64,000 bases of DNA, taken from assembly GCF_030272615.1 (NCBI RefSeq), contig NC_081406.1, forward strand, positions 231,064,396 through 231,128,395. Direction: 5' to 3'. The stretch comes from Cryptomeria japonica. Taxonomy: Eukaryota > Streptophyta > Pinopsida > Cupressales > Cupressaceae. The first letter of the stretch is position 1, and each line of letters opens with the position of its first letter. A program made the translations under genes and the position numbers. Below the pieces are notes generated by a model, which did no database searches, had not been told where the DNA came from, and saw only the letters and a program-made list of their open reading frames with translations. This document shows positions 42,879-54,502 of the stretch, piece by piece.

Positions 42879-44370
42879 GTATTTGAGTTTTTTCAATGTT
42901 TTTGGGTTTTGTGGATCATTTTCGAATGTTTTTGGTTGATTTTTTTGATTTTTCGATATTTTGTTTGAGTTTGATGTTTTTCAATGTTTTTGTTTTTTGT
43001 TCAGGATCGTATTTAAATGTTTTTGGTTGATTTTTGTGTTTTTTGACTTTTTTGATTTTAAGGGCTTTTTTCAGGATCGTTTTTCAAATGTTTTTGAGTG
43101 ATTTTTGTGTTTTTGATACTTTTTTCAAGATATTTAATGATTTTTAGGATTTTTTTAGCTATGCCCTCAGTATATAGACCTATGTGACATGATCTAGGTG
43201 ATGCATATGGAGACAATGAATTTTTTATATAAGTTATGCTAATGCAAGATGCATGATGAAGATGTGGTTCCTATTTGAACAAGGATGATTGTGTATGTCT
43301 TGCATTTTGAAATGCACTAATTGAATGAAAGGTGCAAAATTTTTTAGAGATAGGAATTCAATCCATTCTCGAAAGAGCTTAGATCATCCAACCTAACACA
43401 CTATGTAACCAAGATTTATGAATGGAGACGTGGAAAAATTCTCCATCAATTCTTGAAACTTTGATCTTCTTTTACCCATGTGTGTGCATTTGAATTTATT
43501 CTGACTCTTATAACCATCAAAGACCCTTGGAATCATATGTGGCTATCTACGTGAGTTATTTTGCCTTCAAAGAACCCTAGATAGAGTCTCACTATTAGCA
43601 AAATTTTCGGGCTCCAACGAGGTTATACATCGTAATCTCTCAAATATTGCTCCATTGCTAGCAGACATCCATAGCCCTGATGGAGTTATTCACATGTTCC
43701 CTTAGTCAAGCTTTATTGGACATTTTTGCATGATATTTCTGTTATATATCTTTGCTCATTTTTTCCTTGAGATGGATATTGGCATAGCACTTTTTCTTTT
43801 ATTTTATTGCCTTTACTTGTAAGTAATGACACCTACTTGGGTATGACGATTACAGCGGCACTGAAGCAAAATTTTGGATTTTTCGCTAGCCACATGAGTA
43901 ACTAGGTATCTGTAATGATTGAGAGCATTAATTAATGTGTGAGATAGCAATTGGTGGATGTTGGGTAACGAGCCTTAATAGTGAAACCTCTACACAACCA
44001 TGGATAAAGCTTAATTGCAAGGTGATGTTGAAGATAAATGACTAAAGACCTCCTAATAACTTCATGAATAAGTATCTAGGAAATGAGACAACCTTTGCTC
44101 CTTTCAATGCAAACAAGTGAATGACTCAGACAATTGCCTTGTTTTATTGATGCACCTATATGAGAAAGTAATAATGATATGCAACTATATATTGTGCAAT
44201 GGTGATATGCAAGAAACTATGATGCACACTTAAATGGAGATATGTGATGTAATGCAATAAAGAAATATGCAAATGTAGTATTGAAAAATTAAATGAACTC
44301 ATCCCTTAGATGTAATATATTTTTAGGTGCATGTTGTTCATGGGTCGGGGATTTTTGTGTAGGTAGTTCA
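42879..44370 (-). other. continuation of the 26829 gypsy element
   Basis: This joins the sequence left at 29437. A T-rich block with repeated GTTTTTGNNTGATTTTT (42890-43160) resembles 56270-56455 in the Tat-like element. At about 44325-44370 the minus strand encodes PMNNMHLKIYYI, close to PINNMHLKKLYV at the integrase end of the Tat-like element (56452-56490). No other integrase sequence is found. Confidence 0.5.
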
Positions 44371-45588
44371 TTGGTCTATGTTTGAAGAGTCGGATTAACC
44401 TGTCTTTTTTTATAGGATACAAAGATTCAGTTGGGTGTATTTCATGTGTAGTTTTTGTTATGGCCTCATTATTTTCAAACCAATCCGGCTGTGATAGATC
44501 TTCTTGCCCCTAGTCTTTGAAGTGCGGATGTGTGAGAAATAGCTTTGGGTTTCGAAGTTGTGACATGAGCAGGTGTTATGTTTGTTTTTATTTATGCACT
44601 TGAAGAAGATGATGAAATCAACCAGGTGTTGATCTCATTAGCTGGTGTTATGCTTGTTTATGTCACTACATTGACATTTGATAAAGACACACATATAATT
44701 GTTGACAAGTTATCCTATGTGGTATGATCTGGATTGGTGATTTCATTGACAAGGGGTTCATGAACAACTTGCGTAGAAACCTTGGGATCATGAGGGGGGA
44801 TAGGAGAAATGGTAAGTTCATTTGAGAGGGAATCTTGTGAGGAACATGGAGGATTATGATATGGAGATGAAGGGATGAAGGAATCTTGATCAGGATCTAG
44901 AGAAATAATGGGATCTTTCCTAGGACATGAAGGTGAAGGGATGCTTTGATCTTAAATTGGAAAGGGATTATTAGGAAGGATGGAATGAATGTCCTGATCT
45001 TTCTTAGGAGGTGGATGTTGGATGGGACTCGAAAGAACATCTTGCTCTTGAGATAAAAGGGTATTATTATGAATGGAATAGAAAACAATGATGGGATCTT
45101 CATAAGATTCTTGATAGGTGGAGTCTTGATAAAAAAATTGGATAGGATGGAAGGGTTTGTTCTTGTTCTTGATTTATTTCATGACTCATTTCTTCTGATT
45201 TTGGATCATCCTCTTGACACAAGGAAGAAGTTTGCATGGGATATTTTTGACACGGGGAAGGAGTTTCATGGGAGATTTTTTGAAGGTTTCAACACTTTGG
45301 CTTGATGAGAAAGGATTTTGAATTAGACTCTCTGAAGTGGGTTTTCTTGGAAATGGAATATATGGTAGCATTGGATTTTGAATTTTTGAAGCATGGAAAG
45401 GACTAGCATCATGACTTGGATTAGATTATGTTTGAATTATGAATAGTCCTTGGGAGATTGTGTTATTGGATAGAGATGGTGTGGATTGCTCTTGTGTGAC
45501 TTCAGGGGATGATGAAATGGTGGATAGATATGATTGATTTGGATGTTGGTTGAAAAAGTTTTGAATGTTGGGTTGATGTGGTCATGTG
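44371..45588. other. unassigned repeat-rich sequence
   Basis: Purine-rich, with recurring GGATCTT, GAATCTTG and GATGAAGGG words from about 44770 to 45170. I find no pol domain or LTR pair. It may belong to the gypsy element that starts at 26829 or to a further, unrecognised one. Confidence 0.3.
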
Positions 45589-46712
45589 TGTGAAGTAGGG
45601 TACCTGCAGTTGCAACACAAACACTTAATATATCTTTACAAGCATGGTTAGAAAATTGAAATAAAATGAAAGATAAACCATGACAAAGTGACCTATCACC
45701 TCCTAAGAGATACGAGTGTGGATTTGCTCTCAGATCTGGATAAGCAATCCCAGTGACTTGACTACACCTAGACGAAGGATTTAAAATGATATGATATGCA
45801 AGCTAGATAAGGTTGATTATGCTACATTGATCCAAGAGGCTAATTATGATAATGATATACATGATTAAGCTACATGATTCAACAATTATGCTAGAAAATG
45901 ATCAAATTAAGCTAGATCTAAGATGCAATTGCCTATAATAATAAAGCTTAAATGATATTATAAAATGGATATGCCTATAGTAACAATGCCTAAAATGATA
46001 TGAGATGGGATCCTTTGTGCTCTAAAATGAGGGATATTTATGGGAATTCCAAGGCCAAGGGTAAGGTGGCAGGAATCAATGGTCAATATTGAGTCTGAAG
46101 ATATCAAGGGTCAAATTGGAGGAGGTTGGAGAAGAGGTTAGAGGGAGGGACACTTGTCATCTTTGTGGTGACAAGTGTCAAGGAGCCTTGCTCATAAGAG
46201 GGCAAGTGTCCAATAGAGGAGACATGTGGCCAAAGTGCCACGTGTCTCAAGGAGAGGATATCCAACACATAGGAGGTTAAGATAAGGAGGTTAGGATGTG
46301 CAAGATAGGATAGGGTTAGTTAAACCCAGGGTTAGGTGGGATGGGTTAGGTTAGAGGGTGGTTAGGTTAGGTGGTTAGAAGTTAGGAGGCATGTGGGTAA
46401 TTTGAATTTAAAAATTTAAATAATAGGAAAAAGGCTAATTAACTTTCAACAAACTCATAAATTGATTTGTTTTAATTAATTAGGGGATTAGAAGGAATGA
46501 ATTAAATGGGGTAGGATGAATTAATTCAGATTAATTAATCAAAGGGGACTATTGAAATGAACCTATTGAATAAATCCTTAGATTAATAAATAAGTAGCTG
46601 AATGAGAGAATTCAATCAAATTGCTAATTAATTCAATTAAATTGGGAAGGGGGATTAATTCAATAATTGCTTATTTAATTAATTATCTTCAGACCATTTT
46701 TAGGTGTATACA
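45589..46712 (-). repeat. 3' LTR of the Tat-like gypsy element
   Basis: The right end is clear: GGTGTATACA at 46703-46712, then TTTTGCCCCTCTTTGAAG, the reverse of a polypurine tract. The left end is placed at TGTGAAGTAGGG by length and TG only, so it is uncertain. The last 300 bases are rich in TTAATTAATT. The 5' LTR lies outside the window. Confidence 0.6.
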
Positions 46713-47387
46713 TTTTGCCCCTCTTTGAAGCAAGGTGTGATGATGCGTTGATTCAAAGAATAATCTCATTTTGATGATTTTGATGTGATATTGGTTCGAT
46801 AGGATGCCCCAGACATTGATTGATAAATTGTGGTACGGTGATGCCCCCTCGAGAGATCAATTGAGATAATTGACCTTTGAAGTGGGTGGATCATTGCAAA
46901 ATTGATTTCCCAATTAGAAATTATTTGATATATGCAATGTTGATTGATGAAGGTGTGAGTTTTTTAATCATGATGATGCGATTATCGATGTGATGATTGA
47001 TAGAGTTTGATTGAATTTCGACAAGATTGATGAGATTGAGAGCTAGTTTGGTTTCAAGAATGACACCTCCAGTATAAGACAAAGATGATCAAAGTGCCTA
47101 GTTTCAGGAGCGATATATCCTGTATAAGACTTGATCAGAACGTCTGGTTCCAGGAAAGACACATCATGTATAAGACATGATAGGATGGAGAAGATGATAT
47201 AGATTGATAGAATTGATAAAATTGATTGGATAAAGAACTGGCATTTTGTTGATACCATGTTGCAGGAAGATTCAGATGTGTTGATGTGGGTACATTTTGA
47301 GGGAGTAGCATAAGATTCGTGTTGGGTCGACAATATCTGGAGAGAGATGAGTCATCGTTCTGATTGTGTATACACCTAGGATGATAA
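46713..47387 (-). other. 3' noncoding region of the Tat-like element, part 1
   Basis: It starts with the polypurine tract and has three repeats with GGTTTCAGGAA...TATAAGAC at 47041-47175, like those at 28298. No coding. Interrupted at 47388 by copy B. Confidence 0.6.
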
Positions 47388-48155
47388 TGTTGGTATTCTA
47401 CACTCTAGTGAGAAATGATGGTGTTGTCATTGATGGAAACCTTGTGGCATTCATCTGGTAAACCACCGATAGACACTTCATCGGTAGCAACAACAATGTA
47501 TACCAACACTCCAATCGACAGGAATAAACTTTTGTTTATTGTATTTAATTGTAAATATATTTTGTAAAGCCGACATGGCATATTGTAATAGACTCATATA
47601 TATATGAGATCTTGTAAATCATTTTGATATAGAAGATGGATGGATATATGACGGATATGGTAGAAGTGATGAGTGAATATTTAGGTAGATTTCATTTAAA
47701 GTTTATGGTTATAGTATGAGCTTAAACTGGTATTGAACCTGGCATAGCAAATGCTGAATTGTAGCAGTACATTATATTGGATTTTCATAATCCATTTTGT
47801 AAGTCAGTGAGACATCCATTTTGTAGATTGAGTAGTGAGCTCTAGGCAGTTGACCTTCCTACATGTGCAGGCCCCTCTTGTAAGTAATATCCATTCATTG
47901 GCCATTGAGTGAATATTGTGGGTCATAAATCCCACCGAGGTTTTTCCCACACCGGGTTTCCTCATTAAACATCTTGTGTTATGGTGTGTTTTCCCTGTTG
48001 TCTTTATTGTTCCTATTTACTGCATTAATTCTTGTTTACAGGTACACTATTTTGGAATCCAAAATACTTAATAAGGTTAAATATTCTTTAAACCGGTTAG
48101 ATATTGATTCACCCCCCCCCCCCCCGTATCTTTAGGACTATCATTAATCCCAACA
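47388..48155 (+). repeat. 5' LTR of copy B
   Basis: 768 bases, TGTTGG...CCAACA. A run of 14 C lies at 48112-48125. It lacks a short GGCACCGGCACCAGC stretch and the longer (TA)n of the 3' LTR. Confidence 0.9.
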
Positions 48156-48157
48156 AT

Positions 48158-48169
48158 TGGTATCAGATC
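48158..48169 (+). other. primer-binding site of copy B
   Basis: TGGTATCAGATC two bases after the 5' LTR, one base from the standard iMet PBS. Confidence 0.85.
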
Positions 48170-48226
48170 CTGGTCCTCTATTTTCAAAAGTCTAACAGCT
48201 TGAGGAAGATTCTGACATCGGTACAG

Positions 48227-49336
48227 ATGGATAACTTAAGAAAGCAATTAGAAGGAGCTTTTGTGGCCTATGATTCAGAGAAGTTGAAGAATATCAAACT
48301 TGAAGATGATCTGAGAACTGCACAGGAATTCATTCAAGGACATCAGGAGAATCTTACTATTGCTAGAAATAAAAGAAAAGAACTTCATGAGAAGATGCAG
48401 AGTGATGATGATGAAAAAGAAACTCTTAATGAGCTTGTAAACAAGATGAGGAAGGAAAACATGACTATGAGGAATGAAATGCAAGACATGACTATGAGAT
48501 TTTGTAAAGACATCGAAGACAGAAAGAAGAATGAAGATGACTTGACTAGGAGACTCAATGATGTTGGAAATGAAAATCTAAGACTCAGTCATGAAAATGA
48601 TATGTTGAAGATAGATTTGATTCACATGGAACATGATAAAACTGAACTTATGAGACAAAAGGGAATTCTGGAAAATGAGTTGGCTACTACAAATCAACAT
48701 AAAGAGAAATTCAAGAAAAGTTCAGAAGAACTTGATGATATGCTGAAAAGTCAAAAACCTAATGGAGATACTAATGGACTTGGATTTGAAGTTGGAGAAA
48801 GTTCTGGTACTGCAAACAATCATGATCACAGTAAACCGGTAAGACAACCTAATGCTTAAAAATTTAATGGGAAATGCCTTAATTGTAACAAGTATGGTCA
48901 TAGAGCAAATCAATGTAGATCTAGAAACAATCAGAACATTAATGCACCCATCGTTCAATGTTCCAAATGCAACAAAATTGGTCATAATTCAAAAAACTGC
49001 ACAATGAATGTAAGATGTTATGTTTGTGGAAGATTTGGGCACTTATCTAATCAATGCAGAACACAAACCGACATAGGATATGGAAAGGATATTCAGAAGA
49101 ATGTGACTTGTTATGCTTGTAACAAGATTGGACATATTGCAAAATTTTGTAGAAGCAAGACTTCACCGACAAACAATAAAGGACCCAATTTGAAAGGCAA
49201 AGAGAAGGTTGATGAGGTAAAGTAAGAATTTTCAAGACAATGGATTAGAAAGACTGATTAGAATGTTGATGAGACTATTCCTTCACTGGTAGAACAAAGT
49301 ATTACTCCACCAGCAGGAGATTCTTCATCCAACTGA
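48227..49336 (+). pseudogene. ORF1 of copy B, coiled coil with four CCHC knuckles
   Basis: The ATG at 48227 fits the conserved start. The frame runs to the TGA at 49334 with stops at about 48857, 49223 and 49259. Residues 1-200 are Lys/Glu/Asn-rich with heptad-like spacing. Four C-X2-C-X4-H-X4-C knuckles follow between about 48885 and 49150, starting CLNC, CSKC, CYVC and CYAC; the last two are identical to copy A. The end is the same NxxDSSSN-like tail as in copy A. Knuckle spacing and order are kept between copies although the linkers differ, in line with selection on the protein. It probably packages element RNA. Confidence 0.7.
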
Positions 49337-49638
49337 GAAGTAACCCTTTGGGGGTATTGCAGCAAGTTGAACATCATGCAAATTACCCTTGGTAGATGGT
49401 GAGAAGATATATTTCTTCTTTACCGGCAGATGTGTTAAGTTTCACTTAACCGACGAGCATTTAATGCGGTTGTTAGAAGAAAAGACATTATAAAGCATCG
49501 GTTATCCCTCTTTTTCAATTCACCAAGCATTCAAACTTTCAGAGAGCACGAAATCCGAGTGAAGGCATCTAAGGTGAAATAGTGAAGCGTTTTCTCTCAA
49601 GCACAAAACCATTATCAGGCAGCTTAAGGTATTTTTCA

Positions 49639-51594
49639 ATAGCTTCCTCCTCTGCTTCGGAATTTATTGCAAATCCTACTATTGTGGAAGTTGTGAAATT
49701 CCCTAGGCGCATTTTTAAGATCATTCCCAAGATAGAGAAACAAGATGATTCCATAGGTGCTTTTTCTAAAATTCCAAAAGGTGTTGCTTATGTTGAAGAT
49801 CCTAGAATCTATATTCATTGCAATGTTGAGGAATTAGGTTCTGAGGAAATATTAAAAATGTTTAAAACTGTTATCTATGATGAAATTGGAAATGTAAAAC
49901 CCGAACACAAGGTAATTGAAACTTTAGGTTTTGTGGAAATCTTGGACATCCCTAAATTTCCTAAGGAGGTAGTAAGAATTGTCCTTAGCAGAGTTCATGG
50001 AGAATTTATTTGGCTAGATTCAGTTTGCAAAATCACCAAAGAAGGAATTAGGGCAGTGATAGGTTTACCCTCCACCGATAGTAGGCCAAATAAGACTAAG
50101 AAGGTTCCTAATAACATTGTCATGACATTAACAGGAGAAACATATGATAGTAGATCCCTGAGAGTAAATGATGTCAAGGATGGAAATGTCAGATTCATAA
50201 GCATGATCCTAGGTTATAAGACCACACATGTAAACCGACTCAATTCAGTTTCCAGTCTTTGCATTAAAAGTGCTTATGATATGGTCAATAATGATGCAAA
50301 AATAGATGTATGTGAGTGGCTAAAGGATGAATTAATAGACAACCTAAAAAAGGTAAAAGGAGATAAGAAAGGAACATTTCGTTCTGGCAATCTTTTGGTA
50401 TGTCTTATGTTATATTTCACAAAAGAAGTTCCCGGTATTGGAAAGAAACATTTTGGATATGATATACTGGTAGGCAAACAATTTCTAGAAATCTTCACCG
50501 GTATGGGCACTGACAAGGAAAACAATATAACAAAGTGCTTCAAAACTTTCAAAGTAAAAATGAAAACAAGGGAGAGACTACCACAAAGTGTAGTGGATAA
50601 GTACAACAAGGAAATATGTTTTGTAATAAAAAAGGATGAAATCTGGATGGAGGCAGTTCTTCCTAGAACTGTATGGGTAACTGAAATGGGGTATGAGGCA
50701 GATGTAAATATCATTGAAAATTATGCTAAATCCTTGTTAGAGGCACCTAGAGAACCAGAAGAAAAGGTTTTTGGTAGTGCAAAAACAATTGAAAGTGGTG
50801 TATAGACATTGAAACAAAGAAAGAGAAGAGAAAAGTACATAAGAAGTGCATCTAAGCAAGCAAAGGAAATAAAAGAAAACATCATGAACATAACTGGAAT
50901 AAAGGAAAGTGATCTAGAAGGATTACAACCGGAGGCACACATCTCACCGGTAGGTACACCATCTGACAGTGAGATACCTATTGAGTTTAAGCGAGTTGAT
51001 AGGAAGAGAAAAGCTTCACCGGTACCCTCTCCTCCACCCAAGAAAACAAGAACACCAAGGAAGAAGCAACAGGCAGTAAGACCACCAGAAAAGAAGTTGA
51101 CACCTAAGAAGAAACAACAACAATTTATACCACCTTTGGATAACTTATTGAATGAAATCACTGATGAAGGCAACCTGGCAAATGTTAGCAAACTGTATAA
51201 TACATTCACTAATGCAGAAAAGGAAAGTATTGAGAATAGAATTATTCTACATCTTGACATTTACAAGAAAGTGTTAATAGAAGTTGTAGATGATTTTCCT
51301 AATAAATTGTACACAAGGTTAGATGCTAAGAGGATTGCAGTTATGGAGCTAGATAAGAAACTCAAGATTGAAAAACTTCTAGCAATACATCCAGTTAACT
51401 CTGTAGAGGAAATTGATGAACTAATTAGTGAAGCTAATAGATCAATTTTTGCAAGTGGACACCGACATGTGAGCCTAATGGCTGGAAGAGTCAATGAAAT
51501 TGCAAAGGAAACAACAGACAAGTGGGACATCTTTTTTGTAGAGAAGGAAAAACAGGAAGAGTTCAACAGACCTAAGAAAACTTTCAAGGTTTAG
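49639..51594 (+). pseudogene. ORF2 of copy B, N-terminal two thirds
   Basis: The conserved start at 49639 is ATA where copy A has ATG; an upstream ATG at 49582 keeps the frame open and adds 19 residues. The frame is open to a TAG at about 50803, then to the TAG at 51592. The region 49740-50740 contains the conserved blocks listed for copy A. After it come a Lys-rich part with KKTRTPRKKQQ and PEKKLTPKKKQQQ, and a helical part with HLDIYKKVLIEVVDDFPNKL. I recognise no enzyme motif. The Lys/Pro-rich middle could be a nuclear-localisation or nucleic-acid-binding segment; that is inference. Confidence 0.65.
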
Positions 51595-51625
51595 CAAAAG
51601 GACAGAGACAAAGGAAAAGGTAAAG
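51531..51625 (+). repeat. 95-base direct duplication, left copy
   Basis: Matches 52793-52887 at all but two positions. It is coding sequence of ORF2; the left copy carries the TAG that stops the frame where the right copy has TAT. Confidence 0.9.
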
Positions 51626-51627
51626 AT

Positions 51628-52792
51628 TGATGAATACTAAGAGGAGGGGGGTGCATTAGTATACCAAAAAATATTGTAATCAAACTCTTAAACAGTTTAG
51701 CAGATAACTAGTGCAACAGATTCACTAATAAACCGGTTAAGATAAATGCAAACCAAATAGCAAACAAAAAATTCACCCACAAGAGCACAATCACCATAAC
51801 ACAAGATATTTGATGTGGAAACCCAAATGGGAAAAATCACAGTGAGAAAAAACTCACAAGTAACTATCTGCAGAATAGTAACCAAACCGGTTAAGGTCAT
51901 ACAATTTTCCTCACCAGAACAGATCCTGTTAGGAATCTAGATCTTTGTTAGGAGACAAGTCCTGTTAAAGACTACCTATTTAGAGGATTTCAGATCCACA
52001 ATTGTGAACCACCTTGTTAGAGGATTTACAAAGGCTTTGTTGAACCTACCCGATTAAGGGCTCTAGACTAGTCAAAGATGTGAGTAATCAACAAGTGAAT
52101 GATCTAGCTAATAGCACAGTCTACTTAATTAGATCCTTGTCGACTCCTTGTTAATGCATTTCATCATTACTTCAGTCTTCAATATCTCCACACTCTATAT
52201 CTTCACACATATCTAATCTTCTCTTCAAAATCGTGCATAACCTTTGCTATCACACATGCAAACCCTAGACATGATGTCCTTATAAAGGAATCTGATTTCA
52301 TGTCGTTCCAATAGAATTAGACTACAAGTTCCTAGGTTCAGTGTAACTAGACACATTTGGTAACACGATACAAACACACCGCCAAAGTGTCGGTGGATGA
52401 TAACTCATTACACATTACAGTAATACCGGTTGGTAACTCATCATAGAGTAATACCGGTTAATACAATATACCGATTACCAGTGGTCAAAAATGAAGACTG
52501 GTAGATCGTAGTGTTCCGATCAAAAGTTAACTACTGCTTGGGTCCTTCATACCGCTTGTGATCCTCAAACCACTTGGGTTCTTCATATCGCTTGAGTTCT
52601 TCAGTCAATCTATGACCAGTAAACATCTTCTGCAAAATACCGATAGTCTAAAGACTATACATTCAATAATACACAATACCAGTTGGAACAATTACCAGTT
52701 GAGCATAACTCATACATCAAGAAAGTGTGTGTCCATCATCAAGAAAGTGTGTGTCCATCAATGACAATCAAAACATCATCAAAATGCCAACA
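51628..52792 (-). mobile_element. solo LTR-like insertion in ORF2
   Basis: It begins TGATGAATAC and ends GCCAACA on the plus strand, with a G-run (51643-51652) near the left end and CCGGT words, the style of the copy A and B LTRs in reverse orientation. It is 1165 bases with no internal element. A 21-base unit (CATCAAGAAAGTGTGTGTC) is doubled at 52717-52759. No 5-base duplication flanks it; the 95-base repeat does. Confidence 0.7.
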
Positions 52793-54298
52793 CTTTTTTG
52801 TAGAGAAGGAAAAACAGGAAGAGTTGAACAGACCTAAGAAAACTTTCAAGGTTTATCAAAAGGACAGAGACAAAGGAAAAGGTAAAGTTGGTGGGTTACC
52901 AAACATAAAAGTAGCTGACAACCTACCACCACCTTTGGTTACTTCATCGATACATACTGGGGATACACCGACTACTGAAAATGCTGACACAACACATGAG
53001 GACACTAACCTTGAGTCAGAAATTTTGTTCACCATGAACATTGATACTCAGGAAGTGAACATAGTAGTGGACAAGGATAACACTGAGGTGAAAAATAATA
53101 TTGCTAACACTAAAAACATTGAGCAACCGACAGAAAATATTGAGGTTGGAATACAAGCAAAGCAAATAGAGCAAACAGTACATACAAAGAAACCTTTGGA
53201 CAGTGGAACAAATACTGGTAATGTAGATGTTGGCACATTAAAACCGACAGAGACATAGATACCAGCAGTGGATGACACTGAGATACCGACAGTAGATAAT
53301 ACAGAGAAACCATTAGAGAAACCGGTAGATACACAGGTACATGTTGAGATAGCAAAACCGGTAATCACTAAGAAGCCCAAACCATTGCTAGTTGAAATGC
53401 AAACTCAGACTGATCCACCTGAGGTTGAGACAAGCAAATTGGTTGCTAGTACTGCAAGCACTGAGATAGTAAAGGCAATTGGTCAGACATCTGGTACCCC
53501 ACTGAGTGAATTTAGACCTACAAATGTGACTGATGTACTTCTGGACTCAATAAAGAAGATAATGGATTGTAATGCATTAGCCTATAAGGCAATTGATGGA
53601 ACTATTCCTATTCTTAAGATGATTGCACCAAATGCAATTTAGATCAAGTAAAGGATTCTTTAGGACAGTTAGACACATTTTCTAAATTCATTTCTAGAAA
53701 TATTTTAACAGTTGATCAAATAAATGAGGAAACATTCAAAGAGAAAATGGAAAAGAAAAATGAAAAATTCTTTGAGGAAACAATAAAGAAGTGCACGGAC
53801 CACATTAACACACTTTTACCGACACTGAATAAAACAACTCTGGAGTACAAGGAACTGTACAGGGACACATGCAAGCCACATCTGTTAACACACAATATTG
53901 AAAAGAAAATAAGCACAGTACCAAAGGAGATAGATGATATAGCTGATAATATCATTGGTTAATCTGAACCTATATCAATTATTGAGCAGGAGATAGCATG
54001 ATTTGAGGAAAAGATGGAAAAATTAGAGAAAGAGAAAGAAAGGATCAAGGCAAATGCCAGAGAGCTTAAGCACAAACTCAGTCCTAAATTAGACAACCTT
54101 ATCTCTCTGAGGAAAGAGATCTCTGAGGCATTAATTCAAGGGAAAAAGTCACCGGAGGAGCATATGCATCATATCACCGGTACAATACAAAGAACTGAGG
54201 CAACCATGAAGGACAACAACAGATTCATACAAAGTTTAAACTTGGTTTTGGCCGACATATTTCAGATTGTAACCAACCGGTTACAAACTTCAAGGTGA
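52793..54298 (+). pseudogene. ORF2 of copy B, C-terminal third
   Basis: The right copy of the 95-base duplication restores the frame, which continues through an acidic Thr/Glu-rich stretch with TENADTTHEDTN to a TAG at 53256. It goes on in the same frame with PTVDNTEKP to the TAG at 53640. After a frameshift, 53747-54298 encodes a Lys/Glu-rich coiled coil (EKMEKLEKEKERIK) and ends with the stop at 54296. Copy A has matching DNLSPPP, VDIDTQKVNIVVDKD and RLSPKLDYLASLRK segments. Confidence 0.65.
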
Positions 54299-54490
54299 AA
54301 TTTTGCACTCATTTGACAATTTTTGACAACCTTTGTCATTGATGTCAAAGGGGGAGTAGTAGATACAGAAAAATGGCTAATCAGAGGAGATTATCTGCTC
54401 AGGGGGAGCACACATTTTTGGTAACTTTTTGGACTTCACTCTTGGAAACAGATTTTTGGATTTTTCTCATGAGTGTTTGCCATCAATGCC

Positions 54491-54502
54491 AAAGGGGGAT
54501 AT
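54491..54502 (+). other. polypurine tract of copy B
   Basis: AAAGGGGGATAT directly before the 3' LTR. Confidence 0.85.

Noticed and set aside
44780..45590. A gene suggested by 60-80-codon frames on both strands
   Set aside because: The frames come from recurring short words; no domain or codon pattern supports coding.
53048..53380. Minus-strand frames of 110 and 81 codons
   Set aside because: They are antisense to ORF2 of copy B, which is conserved with copy A.
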